Below are positions 32,113 to 41,949 of a stretch of DNA of 64,000 bases, piece by piece. Positions within the stretch are counted from its first letter, which is position 1, and each line of letters starts with the position of its first letter. Both the position numbers and the translations under genes were made by a program. The notes below the pieces were generated by a model, which ran no database searches, was not told where the DNA came from, and worked only from the letters and a program-made list of their open reading frames with translations. The stretch is from assembly GCA_022494885.1 (NCBI GenBank), contig JAGVSM010005037.1, forward strand, positions 1 through 64,000. The letters run 5' to 3'. This stretch comes from Micrasema longulum. Taxonomy: Eukaryota > Arthropoda > Insecta > Trichoptera > Brachycentridae.

Positions 32113-32660
32113 TTTATTTATTTATTTATTTATTAACGGACATTTTCCATGTATACAATTTATAAGGTTTAAATATTACCATAAAATACATAGTTTAAAA
32201 CATTAAAAAAAAAAAGAAGCATTGGCAAACATAAGGGACATCGAGACAAGATCTGGACTATTTATTTAGTGCTAGTTTAAATCGTTGTAAACTTAAACCA
32301 AAAAAGTCCAGATCTTGTCTTGAGTTAACAATACGACAAAGGCGGGTCATTGGAGAATTCAGGCCATAGTTTGTTATATGCTGATCGATGAACAGTACTT
32401 TATTGACTCTCAATCTACTAGTCGGAATATTGAATTTTACTTGTCCCAGTAATGATGGAACATCGATTATCCATTTAGTATGCCGGACATATATATGGAG
32501 TCAATATTAGTTCTACGTTTTTGTAGACTAGAAATATTTAACATTGACTCTATTTCAGCATAAGAATTATTATCTTTCTCTAGTCCGAGCATCCACGCTA
32601 TTTTTCGAAATCTTTTAGTACTCATCAAAGCTATTGTATACGTAACTTCTCGTATACATT
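32113..32660 (-). pseudogene. LINE RT C-terminus with 3' tail, relic
   Basis: Minus strand, in order: TKRFRKIAWMLGLEKDNNSY, AEIESMLNISSLQKRRTNID, SIYMSGILNG, a stop and shift, VPSLLGQVKFNIPTSRLRV, NKVLFIDQHITNYGLNSPMT, RLCRIVNSRQDLDFFGLSL, QRFKLALNK and a stop near 32263. The L-G-L...R-R...D...Y/L-x-x-I-L-N-G pattern, the TNYGLNSP...RLCR-x-x-N block, and the final DFFG/x-SL-x-x-F-K are typical of the end of arthropod non-LTR RT proteins. The 3' part runs to a TTTATT array at 32118-32140, which is an AATA-type tail in the sense direction. Confidence 0.8.
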
Positions 32661-32668
32661 ATCCATTT

Positions 32669-33265
32669 TTGTATCCATCATTATTCCTCGCAGGGATAAT
32701 GGATTACAACATCCTCGAATCTCGTCATCAATTGTTTCTTGGTAAACATTTCTGCAAGCTGATTAGTGGGTGTATAAGACAACTTAAACAAATACAAAGT
32801 AATACCACTTTCGAAGAGAGGGATTTTGAGTATTATTCAACTAAAATCTATAACCTTCTTCCACTATCTATTAAAACAACGAGTAACGAGGAAATGTTCA
32901 AAAAGGCCAAAAAAATGGATAGCGGAGCTAGGTAGAAGTAAAATGGATTGTCTCATTCGCCCAAACCAACATTGAATCAACTGCTCCACAAGTATATAGC
33001 TTATGTTAGGTTTTTGTTCTTTTATTGTGCGTTTTGTAATATAAATAATATAGATGTACATAAAATACGTAGTGTTTAAAACTTTCTGAACATTTTGTTA
33101 ATTATCTCTGTTTATTAAGTTAGTCTTTTTTGTTTATTCTCAAATATAAACATATTAAAATATATATATATATTGTTAAGAGTCCTCGTCACGGGTTACC
33201 CCAGTGTGCCCACATTATTTTTTATTATTAATTATAGTTCTGTAAAAGAATAAATATGAATAAAT
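32669..33265 (+). pseudogene. LINE RT C-terminus and 3' untranslated region
   Basis: The plus frame to 32935 holds ESRHQLFLGKHFCKLISGCI, then EYYSTKIYNLLPLSIKTTSN, and EEMFKKAKKMDSGAR. The Y-N-L-L-P-x-x-I-K...F-K-K-x-x-K pattern is the standard RT tail. About 330 bp of AT-rich sequence follow, with a GC-richer part ctcgtcacgggttaccccag, ending AATAAATATGAATAAATAAATAAAT near 33265. It lies head to head with the minus-strand LINE that ends at 32660. Confidence 0.65.
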
Positions 33266-33589
33266 AAATAAATATATAATCCAAATATACCAAAAGTGAT
33301 CAGTTTGTACGTTCCCAATACTTATACTAGAGTGAAATCTCATGCACTGTTTTAGACGCCTTGGAGCCGTACAAATGCTAGTCAAAATTATTCATCCACT
33401 AATAGAGAAATTCGCTTACTGAATTTGGCTTCTGCGAATAATATGGATCTGTTTTTCTGTACATATTGGCAGTTTAGCAGCCATCTGTTTTCTATTCATT
33501 CACTTCGTACTTATATTTTCAGTCTGCGTGATGGGTTAAACAGCCCGTAAAGAAATGCAAACTACAAATGTCGAATAAATAAATAACTC
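33266..33589. other. no gene recognised; probable LINE-tail remnant
   Basis: Ends gtcgaataaataaataactc, which has the form of another LINE tail. No coding part is readable. Confidence 0.3.
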
Positions 33590-33795
33590 ATCAGTCTCTA
33601 TGTTTCAAATATAGGTGCAAGATGTTGTATCCGAATTTTACGTTATGTCTAGAACAAAGATATCGCTTTCAAAACTTTAAAAATAAAAAAATGATTTTGG
33701 AAGAAATAATGCTTCAAACAAAAAAAAGTTTGCGATTATCTCGAAACTTGTTTTAATGACTTAATGCATTCTGTCAGTAAAGCCTCGATATGTAG
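33590..33795 (-). repeat. dispersed repeat R, partial copy
   Basis: The inner part (ggtgcaagatgttgtatccg, aaaactttaaaa, ggaagaaataatg) is the diverged inverse of 60925-61020, while the end atgacttaatgcattctgtc followed by agta is in the same orientation as at 61046-61068. This is what an element with inverted ends gives when copies are compared. The left end here is not clear. Confidence 0.45.
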
Positions 33796-34654
33796 CTATG
33801 AATTGATAAAAAATAACTTAATATTTATTTTTAAGTTTGAGTTGTTTAGATATTTATTAATTTTCAATTGCTCTAGTATATTAAGTTTCCACCCTTTGTT
33901 TTTTTTAAGATATGTCTACGATTCCAGTAAAAAAAAATGATTTATATCTTTGTGATTCGTTTTCTGGAAAACAAGCTTGAGTTATAGTGAAAATTAGGAA
34001 AATAAAATAATTTAAAATTATACACTTGAATCGCGTTGTTTTATAATGTAAAATGAACCGTTTTAAAATAAAAAACAGTGTATTTTCAGATGAAAGCCTC
34101 TATGTGATATAACCCTTTTCGCCATGGCGAAACTTCGGCCGTAAATCCGTACCCTTAAATGATTATCAGTCACCCCGTACGGTTAGGGGTTGGAGCTGGG
34201 GCCATATTTAATCGGTTGAGTGTGTCCTTGCATTAATGAGTCAACCCCTCTTATTTAACTCAATATGAGGAAATTCCACTAGAGTTTATAGCGAATACGC
34301 AAGCAGTTTGGAGCTACCGTGGAAGTCAATTTTCACTAATAAAAATGCAAATTCTACATAAATGATGTCATCCTCACGCCCTCTAGTTTAAGTTATTTGA
34401 AAGTGAAATTTGCTATGTATAAGAGAGGGAATAGTATTTATTTATTCGAATTTTTTTTTTTTTCGAAAACTTCCGTTAAAAAATACAGCACCTTTTTGTC
34501 GCGATGACCTGCCATATAGGTACTTTCTTTGCTTTTGCAATTTTACATAATTTTTTGTTCTTTACGCTGCCACTATCACTTTCCGCGCTTTTTTCTTTTA
34601 TAACTTGCTACTCCCATAGATACGTAAATACCTCACCGATACCTCGACTACACC
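33796..34654. other. no gene recognised
   Basis: AT-rich. A moderately GC-richer part at about 34110-34210 (catggcgaaacttcggccgt, caccccgtacggttaggggt) has no match. Confidence 0.4.
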
Positions 34655-35240
34655 GGCTATTATTATTATTATGGATAACTTATTTAGCGCCATTTTCGTA
34701 GTATAATACCTCAAGGGCGCTTTACAAAGTGATTATATAAAGATATAATTTTAACTTTTTAATTTTTCAATTTAAAAAAAACAATGTACTTTGTCACCAC
34801 ATACTAAGGATTCATTTAAACGATTTCGAGAACAAGTGGGTTTTAAGTTTTTTCCGAAACATCACTTCACTCTCACAGTTTCGCACCTCTGCTGGGAGAG
34901 CATTCCATGCCGTATGGCCTGCGGCCGCAAATGCGCGTCCGGCGAATTAAGTGCGCTGTTTGCGTAGAGGTATAATAACTTTTCCTTTAGACGTAGATGT
35001 AGCTGATCTAAGCGTAAGACGTCTGTCAGCTTGTTCATCTGGAATGCAGAGTTCCCTTAGATATTCTAGAGCAGAGTTGTGCAGTGACTTATACATAAGT
35101 AAACAGCATTTGCATTCCACTCCCCGTGGAAAACGTATTTAGTGTAATTCTCGAAGTAGTAGAGTGATATGACTGAACTTCCATAAAAAAGTCTCGCTGC
35201 GCCATTCAATACAGACTGTAGGCGAGTCATTTAAGCAAGG
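34655..35240 (-). pseudogene. L2-type LINE RT C-terminus and 3' end, relic
   Basis: Minus strand: RLQSVLNGAARLFYGSS, then (shifted) LMYKSLHNSALEYLRELCIP, RRLTLRSATSTSKGKVIIPL, RKQRT, a TAA stop, FAGRAFAAAGHTAWNALPAE, VRNCESEVMFRKKLKTHLF and a stop at 34812. L-Q-x-V-x-N-x-A-A-R-L, K-x-L-H-x-x-x-x-x-Y-L, R-L-R-S, then A-F-x-x-A-x-x-x-W-N-x-L-P-x-x-(V/I)-R...F-x-x-x-L-K-T-H-L-F is the classic end of L2/CR1-type RT. The 3' end has a short inverted gcgcc pair (taaagcgcccttgaggtatt, then aaaatggcgctaaa) and a (TAA)n tail at 34659-34673. The plus frame at 34951-35142 is a shadow. Confidence 0.85.
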
Positions 35241-35359
35241 CTAAGTAACGAGTAAGGTAAAATTGATATATTTTGTTTGTCTTTATATAATCATATGATT
35301 AAAAGACTAATCTTTATTAATTTTTATAAATCAAATAAAAAATTTTCTTCATTTACTTA

Positions 35360-35745
35360 ACTCTGCTCAGTGTTTCTTTTTTTTTTGGTATGTCTATAAC
35401 AATACATGTTTTTTTATGTGTATTTATATATATATTTAAATGTATATGCATATACATATATATATATATGTTTGTGTGTATGTATGTTTGTATATGCATA
35501 TGTATGTGTGTGTGTATATTTATATATGTAAATATATTCAATATCTTATTGTATATTGTATACCCATTGGGGTAAATTTCCTTATTTCAACTTATTATTG
35601 TTCCTTTTAGTCTTTCTTTTGTCATTCTTACTTTTAACTCCATTTATATACTTGTGTTACACTGTTGCACTTGAATGTTTGTCTAGTAAATGTAAAACCC
35701 CATATGCCGTATAAAAAATATTGAAAATAAATGAATAAATAAATA
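35360..35745 (+). mobile_element. LINE 3' untranslated region with TA/TG microsatellite
   Basis: A TATG/TATA-rich tract at about 35415-35540 is followed by unique sequence (acccattggggtaaatttcc) and the tail gaaaataaatgaataaataa at about 35727-35746. The layout matches that after the RT fragment at 36514. Short frames on both strands across the tract are artefacts of the microsatellite. Confidence 0.55.
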
Positions 35746-35869
35746 ACTTAATATGTACAGGCGGGGTAAGAGGTGCCGGTGGAGCAAAAACTCCCGCTCC
35801 CGCATCTAACACCCGATGGGCAAAACCCTTTATTGATGCTGGTGATAATCTGACCAAATTCATTTACCT
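35746..35869. other. GC-richer segment, unrecognised
   Basis: Contains gtacaggcggggtaagaggt, then gccggtggagcaaaaactcc. No match in the window. Confidence 0.3.
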
Positions 35870-36225
35870 GCATACTAAGCAACGCTGGAAATTATTTTTC
35901 TTTCTTCTTCTTGGATCAGCTGGTTTTATCAACAATATTTTGAGTTTGTCTAATTTTTTCTGGACAAAACTTGAAGGAACTTAGGAGTTATTTAAATAAG
36001 TATACGAGTATTATGACAGAGCTGAAAAACAGTTTGAAGAATGGAGTATAAAAGTCTACATATTTTTATGGGTCATTGGCTGGTTTGAGTCGCCACTTTA
36101 CACACTGTAAAACATTCACTATTCTGGAACACCTATATCCCTTCAATCCTTCCATTCTTAAATCTGTTGATCTTTGTGAAGTTAATGAGCTGAAACCTTT
36201 TTCGATGCTAGTGATGTTATTTAAA
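35870..36225. repeat. FB repeat copy, rearranged
   Basis: It opens in the same sense as the 1.7 kb copy (tacatacta/cataagcaacgc, then atcaacaatattttgagttt). It continues with inverted modules: gtcattggctggtttgagt, gccactttacacactgtaa, aacattcactattctgg, then gaagttaatgagctgaaacc. Both orientations occur in one copy, as expected of a foldback family. Confidence 0.6.
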
Positions 36226-36513
36226 ATGTTTTTCCCCTCTGTCGTAATATATTGATTGAAACTCTTGTTTCACTATCCTTTCTTCAAGTTCGAGGTTACG
36301 GGGGTAAAATTACTAAAAGGATTCGAATCACCAAATGAAAAATAACACTTAAATAAATCAAACAAAAAGTTGACCTTTTGCATCATTCGTTTGTGGCTGA
36401 ATAATTATTATCAATCAAAACATAATTATCAATTTCATTTTAGCATCTGGAAAACCCGCAGCACGTACCTCTATGTGTGCATCACTTTACGATTTAATAA
36501 ATAAGTTTATGCA

Positions 36514-37210
36514 ATGTTTCGCAGCAATCTAGACATTTACCCAAGCGTCAACCACAACCATAATACAAGATACTCTAATAGAGATCTGATACTAAGTGAA
36601 GGGGTCAACACTGTTCTGGCATCGAGACAACACTATAACGTAGGCAAAAAGGTCCATAACCTTTTGCCAGAATCGTGGAAAGACGGGAGTGTTGTCAAGT
36701 TACGGAAGGTGTTGACCTCGCTCTTTCATGACATTGGTCGTAGGGAGTCAGAAAAGTTGATGCATGCCACGGATTGGAGAACCTTACTGGATGTCAAAAA
36801 TAAAATATAAAAAAATAAGGAATAATTTAAAAAATATATATTTATAGATGACAACCATGAAGTTTCGCATAAATAAATTGTCTATGTTTTTATGAATGTA
36901 TGTATGTGTATGCGCATGGGTGTATGTACGTGTGTGTGTATGTACATGTGTATATATGTGTATATTTATATATATGTGTGTATATATGTGTATGTCTGTA
37001 TGTATATGAATCAAAATGTGTATCCGAATAAGTTTATATTTTGTTTGTCTGTGCTCTATATTAATTTGTTAACTATTATAATATATTAAAATGTAATTGC
37101 CTAGCTTGGAACGGGGTATGTACCCTTGTTAGCTGGGCAAAGTGAATATGGAATTGTATTTTGATAAAGAGTGTGAATAAATAAATAAATAAATCAATAA
37201 ATAAATAAAT
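36514..37210 (+). pseudogene. LINE RT C-terminus with 3' untranslated region
   Basis: The frame 36514-36810 reads NHNHNTRYSNRDLILSEGVN, then LASRQHYNVGKKVHNLLPES, then WKDGSVVKLRKVLTSLF. The N-T-R block, G-x-x-x-x-N-L-L-P-x-x-W/x and L-x-x-x-L...L-F spacing is the usual RT-protein end. Downstream are a TATG microsatellite (36890-37015), ttgcctagcttggaacgggg, a short inverted pair (agcttgg/ttagctggg), and an AATAAATAAATAAAT tail ending near 37210. The methionine start is incidental, since the coding region is 5'-truncated. Confidence 0.7.
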
Positions 37211-38334
37211 CTCTTACAAATTTGAGGAACATCAATTTGTTACTTATTTCAACATTTTCTTATTTCTGCCTCGTTCCTCTTCTAACCTTGTATCCGTCAA
37301 CATATCACTCTCATTGAATCGTACTCAGGGGGTAGTCTGGGGATATCGCCTATCGCGGGGTAAATCGTCAAACACCTAAACCACGTTACAACCGTGTCTC
37401 TGAATACAAATGTCCTATCTTAACCTCTCCTATCCCTGCAGTATCTTAAATTCGTATTCATTAAATTCCCACTCAACTCCGACCCTAGTCGACGAATCAA
37501 CCCCTAGATTTCAACGGGTACCAACTGTTTCCTTTACCCAAAAATTAAGCCGTATATTTACCCCGCTCTTTTGGTTCGAGACCTAGAAATTTTCTAGATG
37601 TTTGATTGTGAATACTGAATTCGCTATCGCCGTGTAACGTATGCACGCCCGTACTACGTTTATCGACGATCTAAATTTACACACGGTGTTTGAATGTCTA
37701 ATGTAATTTAGGGAGCGGTTCGCCTGAAATATTGTTTTATTTAACTTTTAAATAAATAAAATCTCCCCTCTGGAGTGTAATGAGATTCGAGCTGGTTCAT
37801 ATTAAATCATTCTTATTATTTTTGGTCAGACTGGAGTCTGCTTTTTCATCGGCATTTTTTATATTAATAATGTCGTCTCTTCACTGCTAAATTTTACTGA
37901 AGAAAACTTTTTTTCGTGTAAAATAATATGTTTTTTGTTGTTTTTTTTTCACTTTGTGAAATTTGTTATGCTGTTTACATATGCGATGTTTTATAATAAT
38001 GATTCTTAAAACACTTAAAGAATTCGTTTCGGGCTTTACAAATGCCGAGCTTAAAGTTTCCTTTGATATTATTTAACCTGAGACTGTAATACAAAGCAGC
38101 ACCTTTTGAATTGGACGTGAAAACGTAATTGGATGGTTAGGACATTTCACTTAGAAGTTTCCTTTGAAACTGGAAGCCAAATCTTTGTCTCTTCATTCCA
38201 TAATTACTTCTTGGCTCCTCTTCAATTCGATCCTTAGTGTTTGAATGGATGGTATTTCTAAAAGCATTGGGTGATTCGAAAACCGTCACAAAATAACCGT
38301 TATTTATTTTACGTTTTAGGTATAAATTTAAGTA
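37211..38334. other. no gene recognised; mixed composition
   Basis: The part at 37260-37700 is less AT-rich (agggggtagtctggggatat, ccactcaactccgaccctag) and matches nothing else here. No long frame crosses it. Confidence 0.35.
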
Positions 38335-38880
38335 GTGAAACTCAACATTCTGACTAATCTGCTTTCCTTCAATTCTTTTATATGCTTTTTAAATATCTTG
38401 ATATTTTTTTATGTTTTTTCTCTACGTATTTTTGTATTATTTAATTTAGTACTCACTGTTATTGGGCATATTATTTTCTTCTCTCATTTCTTACTACAGT
38501 ATAGAGTAAGTTTCTAGAAATCATATCTAAATGATCATTTTAACTATGTTTTTTTTTTGTTATTGATTTCAATGATACCTTTGTTTTGTATAATTGATTT
38601 TGTGTGAATCTAAATCTGTATAATTTGTATTTTAATATTTAAATATGTTTTTTTTTACATTGTCTTTATTGGAGTTTTATTATTTATTATTTATATTTCG
38701 TTTTTCTGAATTGTTTTTTTATTGCATCACATGTCATTATAATTAAATAATTTAATTAATTAATTTTACTATGTATTTAAAAAAATATATATAATGGCTT
38801 GATACGGGCACAGCCTAAAAAGCCTTAATAAGTTAATTTATATTTAAACGATTGTTATTTTGAATGAATAAATAAATATC
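38335..38880 (+). mobile_element. LINE 3' untranslated region and tail
   Basis: A T-rich stretch is followed by tggcttgatacgggcacagc, then a short imperfect inverted pair, and the tail tgaatgaataaataaatatc near 38860-38880. The 60-codon hydrophobic frame at its start is typical of T-rich untranslated DNA. Confidence 0.5.
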
Positions 38881-39146
38881 CGTCAAAACTATTATGTTTT
38901 GCATCTTTAAGAAAATCTGTTTTTGATGTATTTATGGACGCCAACGTATTGTTTTACGCCGTACAATTTAAAAAAAAAGTGTTTTCACAATATTCAACCG
39001 ATAATTCTTGTTTGTGCAGATGCAGTTTGATTTTTTTTTTATGAAAAATGTATTTTATTTTATATTAACTTTTAATTAATCTCCCGAAAAAATAAATTGA
39101 AATGCAGTTAAAATATTTTTGCATCCAGCCAACGATATATTTTCGC
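38881..39146. other. no gene recognised
   Basis: AT-rich. Confidence 0.4.
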
Positions 39147-39210
39147 CCATGTCAGGAATTGAACCCTAGAACTCCTCGTGGTCAAATGGTCAGCGTATTT
39201 GTCTACTAAA
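39147..39210 (-). repeat. SINE-D head fragment
   Basis: Minus strand: acaaatacgctgaccatttg, accacgaggagttct, agggttcaattcctgacatg. It aligns with the tRNA-like head of 5874-6226. The body is missing. Confidence 0.5.
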
Positions 39211-39599
39211 AACAAAAATAGAAGCTCGATTATTTAATTAAGTCTATCTAAAATTAAATCGGTTTTTATTTTTTTATACATAATTTATTTTCCAATTTTT
39301 ATGATCATACTTTCAACTTCAACTTTACATGAGACTGTTTTTTTTTTGAATGGTCACTATTCAATAATTACAAAACTATATCCTTTAATTCTTGGAATTA
39401 TTATACATGTATTTTTCAGACCTGGGCCGCGATTACGAACGTTTTCTTCATCGGTACATATCCTGACGGTACAAAATAAAATCTTTATTTATCTACGGAA
39501 TAGTGTATATTTCCTCGTGATCGTAGAATAATGAGGCATGTGGTTATCTTCAACTTAACATGAAATCGGTTTAATTTTTTACTGACTTTTTATTCCACA

Positions 39600-40130
39600 A
39601 CATGATAAGTACAAAAGTATATCATTTGATATCGTGGTTTATTTTATGTATTTTATTTTTCAAATCAAATAGAAAAGAAAGTCAATGTCACATTTTTCAC
39701 ACATCCGTCGTTGTTCTACGATCACGTCACATTTAAATTTTCATATGGTTTTTTATGAAAATTTAAAGTTTCTTTGTCGGCAACCTGTAATTGAACGTGT
39801 TTAGAAAAAAATGGTACACATATATCGTGTATTTTATGCAAAATAATAATTTTACTTTGTATCTTAAATTTAAAATAAAAAAGTTGACTTTCCACTGTAA
39901 TACGGGCCCTGGAATATAAAGCATTTATAAACGTTTTCAAGATCAAATTTAAAACAATGTAACTGTCGCATTTTTTGCACATCCATCGTTGTTCTACAAT
40001 CACGACGATGTATTCATAGGATTTTTTTTTAATTCCGTCATATACGAGTGTTATGGTGCACTCGGTACAGAGTTGTTCCTTAGCTTGTATTTCACGCGAG
40101 CTTTGTCCTTTTGTGTTGGTCACAGGAGCG
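39600..40130 (-). other. 133-codon frame over a ~278-bp duplication with CxxC motifs
   Basis: A minus frame from 40123 to 39722 is open for 133 codons, one of the longest in the window. It holds LCTECTITLVYDG and VIVEQRWMCKKCD, two CxxC pairs that might bind zinc. The block acatccatcgttgttctaca followed by atcacg near 39977 recurs as acatccgtcgttgttctacg followed by atcacg near 39700, where the reverse strand gives the related peptide MCEKCD. So the frame lies over a degenerate tandem duplication. I do not recognise a family. The region may be the remnant of a repeated zinc-finger-like coding unit or a non-coding repeat that happens to stay open. Confidence 0.3.
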
Positions 40131-40279
40131 CTCCTTGAGCGTCCTTTTAATCCTTTGAAATGCTAAGCAGATAAGAAGTGTGGAGCTTTGTACATTTAAC
40201 TCCTTTCACGTAATCGTACATATCATTTATTATTCACATGTACATATCTTTATATAATATATATATATATATATATAAT

Positions 40280-40923
40280 TCTTCTGTACGTGTGATGTCA
40301 CCGTGCTCCTCCTTAACGGCTTAACCGATTTGCGAGCGGTTTTCAGAGAAATATAGATCTTTGCGCTGTGCGTGTTCGTAGATATAAAAATCTTAAATCT
40401 AATATGTAAAAAATAAGTTAGAAGCATAAATGTTTTATTCGTCGATCTACCAGGGTTGCATTCGAGAAGAATGCATTTGCAAAAAAATGGAAAAATGTTG
40501 TTTTTTTGTGTATAAAAAAAAAATTTTTTTAATGTTTACAAACAGCATTTGTTTTTGTGGATCTCAATCAGATTCTTTCCTCAAATTCCTTATAATTTCT
40601 ACCCATTTATTTATTTTTATTGGATTTTTGGTAAAACTAAAATAATATTAAATTCAATACATTAAAAAAATCGTATTCCTACATAAGTACACCCCTTTGT
40701 TAGTGAGACGACCGGAGTTTGCAAAAAGAATGCCATATTTAAAAAATATTTATTTTAGGTTTTGGAATTCAACCATAAACATGTACCTAGGTACCTATTT
40801 AAATTCAATATTATCAATTTTTAGTTTTGGAATTTTATCACCAACAAGTACCTAGGTACCTACTTATCAATGAAAAGTCTTATGCCAACGTTCGGGCAAG
40901 ACAAAGTCTGTCGGGTCCACTAG
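40280..40923 (+). mobile_element. 644-bp Helitron-like non-autonomous element
   Basis: The 5' end is tcttctgtacgtgtgatgtc, then accgtgctcctccttaacgg, then cttaaccgattt, a string very like the 5' ends of insect Helitrons. The 3' end is acgttcgggcaagacaaagt, then ctgtcgggtccactag, with a small stem (agac-aaa-gtct) a short way before the closing CTAG. It sits in a (TA)n tract without a target duplication, as Helitrons do. Inside is a 65-bp direct repeat, each copy with the palindrome gtacctaggtac (40783-40794 and 40848-40859). No Rep/helicase coding sequence is present. Confidence 0.7.
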
Positions 40924-41094
40924 TATATATATATATAACTTTATATTATATGTATCAGAGTACATGCGAAGGTTTTTAAATAAAAAAAATTTCGGTGAGG
41001 GAAACCATTTTTGAGAAAATAATGTGAAAGTTTATGCATTTACAGAACTTATAAGTTGTTAATAATAAATTCTAACTTTAGTAATTTTACATAT
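40924..41094. other. no gene recognised
   Basis: Starts with a TA microsatellite, then AT-rich. Confidence 0.4.
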
Positions 41095-41200
41095 TTTTTC
41101 CGTATATTTATTTTGAAGTCTTTTAGCATGTTTTTTTTCTTATTTTTGTAAATGCCCGATAGGCGTTATTAAACAAAATGAATTAATAAATAAATTATTT
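41095..41200 (+). mobile_element. LINE 3' tail
   Basis: Ends tttttgtaaatgcccgatag, then gcgttattaaacaaaatgaa, then TTAATAAATAAA. Same ending type as 13890-14012. Confidence 0.55.
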
Positions 41201-41701
41201 TTTTGTTAAAGCCACTCGTATTTTAAATATTATTTCTGTGTTATGTATCAAATTACTTTATCTTTTATGTAACCATGTTTTGTCCCGAAATAAGTTGTAC
41301 GTAAATCCTGAGAGTACAGTATTTTGTATGATTAACAATTAAATGCAAAAAAGTAAATAAGTTTAAAATAAGTAATTCAGTCCCTACAGTACTCAGTATT
41401 TTTTTCTTCAAATAAGTATTTATTTTTATTAAATATTTAAATATAAATAATACACGTAAGGCGAAAAGTACGAATGGTGAACAACGAAACGATAATAATA
41501 ATAATGTGAATTATTTTTTTAATTTATTTTCTTTTTGGTCTTATTTTATTTACATATATAAGATCTTAATTTTAATTAGTACTTTTAATATTTTTGTAGA
41601 AATGAATTTTAAATCTTGCATTATTTTTCTTTGTCTTGTTTGGGTTGCAGTCATGGGCACCCACTATTTTTTTCCTCAATTTTCGATTATATGCAAGTAA
41701 G
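41201..41701. other. no gene recognised
   Basis: AT-rich. The 64-codon frame at 41506-41700 is hydrophobic with no motif. Confidence 0.4.
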
Positions 41702-41845
41702 CAAGAACAGGCTGAGCCATGTTAGATGGAGACTATCATAAACAGAAAACACTCCGTTTTCATTTTATATTAATTAGTTTTACATAGATTCCCCGTTATT
41801 AAATATGTTTACTAATTTTATTCCATAAATTTATAAAATAAAATA
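41702..41845 (+). repeat. single arm of the 13.5 kb foldback family
   Basis: Contains caagaacaggctgagccatg, ttagatggagactatcataa, aacactccgttttcatttta and tagattccccgttatta. It matches the right arm at 14680-14815. No opposite arm is present nearby. Confidence 0.7.
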
Positions 41846-41917
41846 AATATTTAAAAAACATGTTTTTTTTTTATTTAACTAATTTTTATATATTAATTTT
41901 AGTAACAATATAAATCT

Positions 41918-41949
41918 CCACCAACAAGCCATTGAAAGTGGCTTGGTGG
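41918..41949. repeat. short stem-loop
   Basis: The arms ccaccaacaagcca and tggcttggtgg pair with a small bulge around ttgaaag. It may belong to a LINE 3' end, but no tail is clear. Confidence 0.5.

Noticed and set aside
35415..35540. Overlapping frames on both strands as small genes
   Set aside because: They are translations of a TATG/TATA microsatellite.
36784..37089. Histidine/threonine-rich and Cys/Met/Tyr-rich frames
   Set aside because: They are microsatellite translations in a LINE 3' untranslated region.
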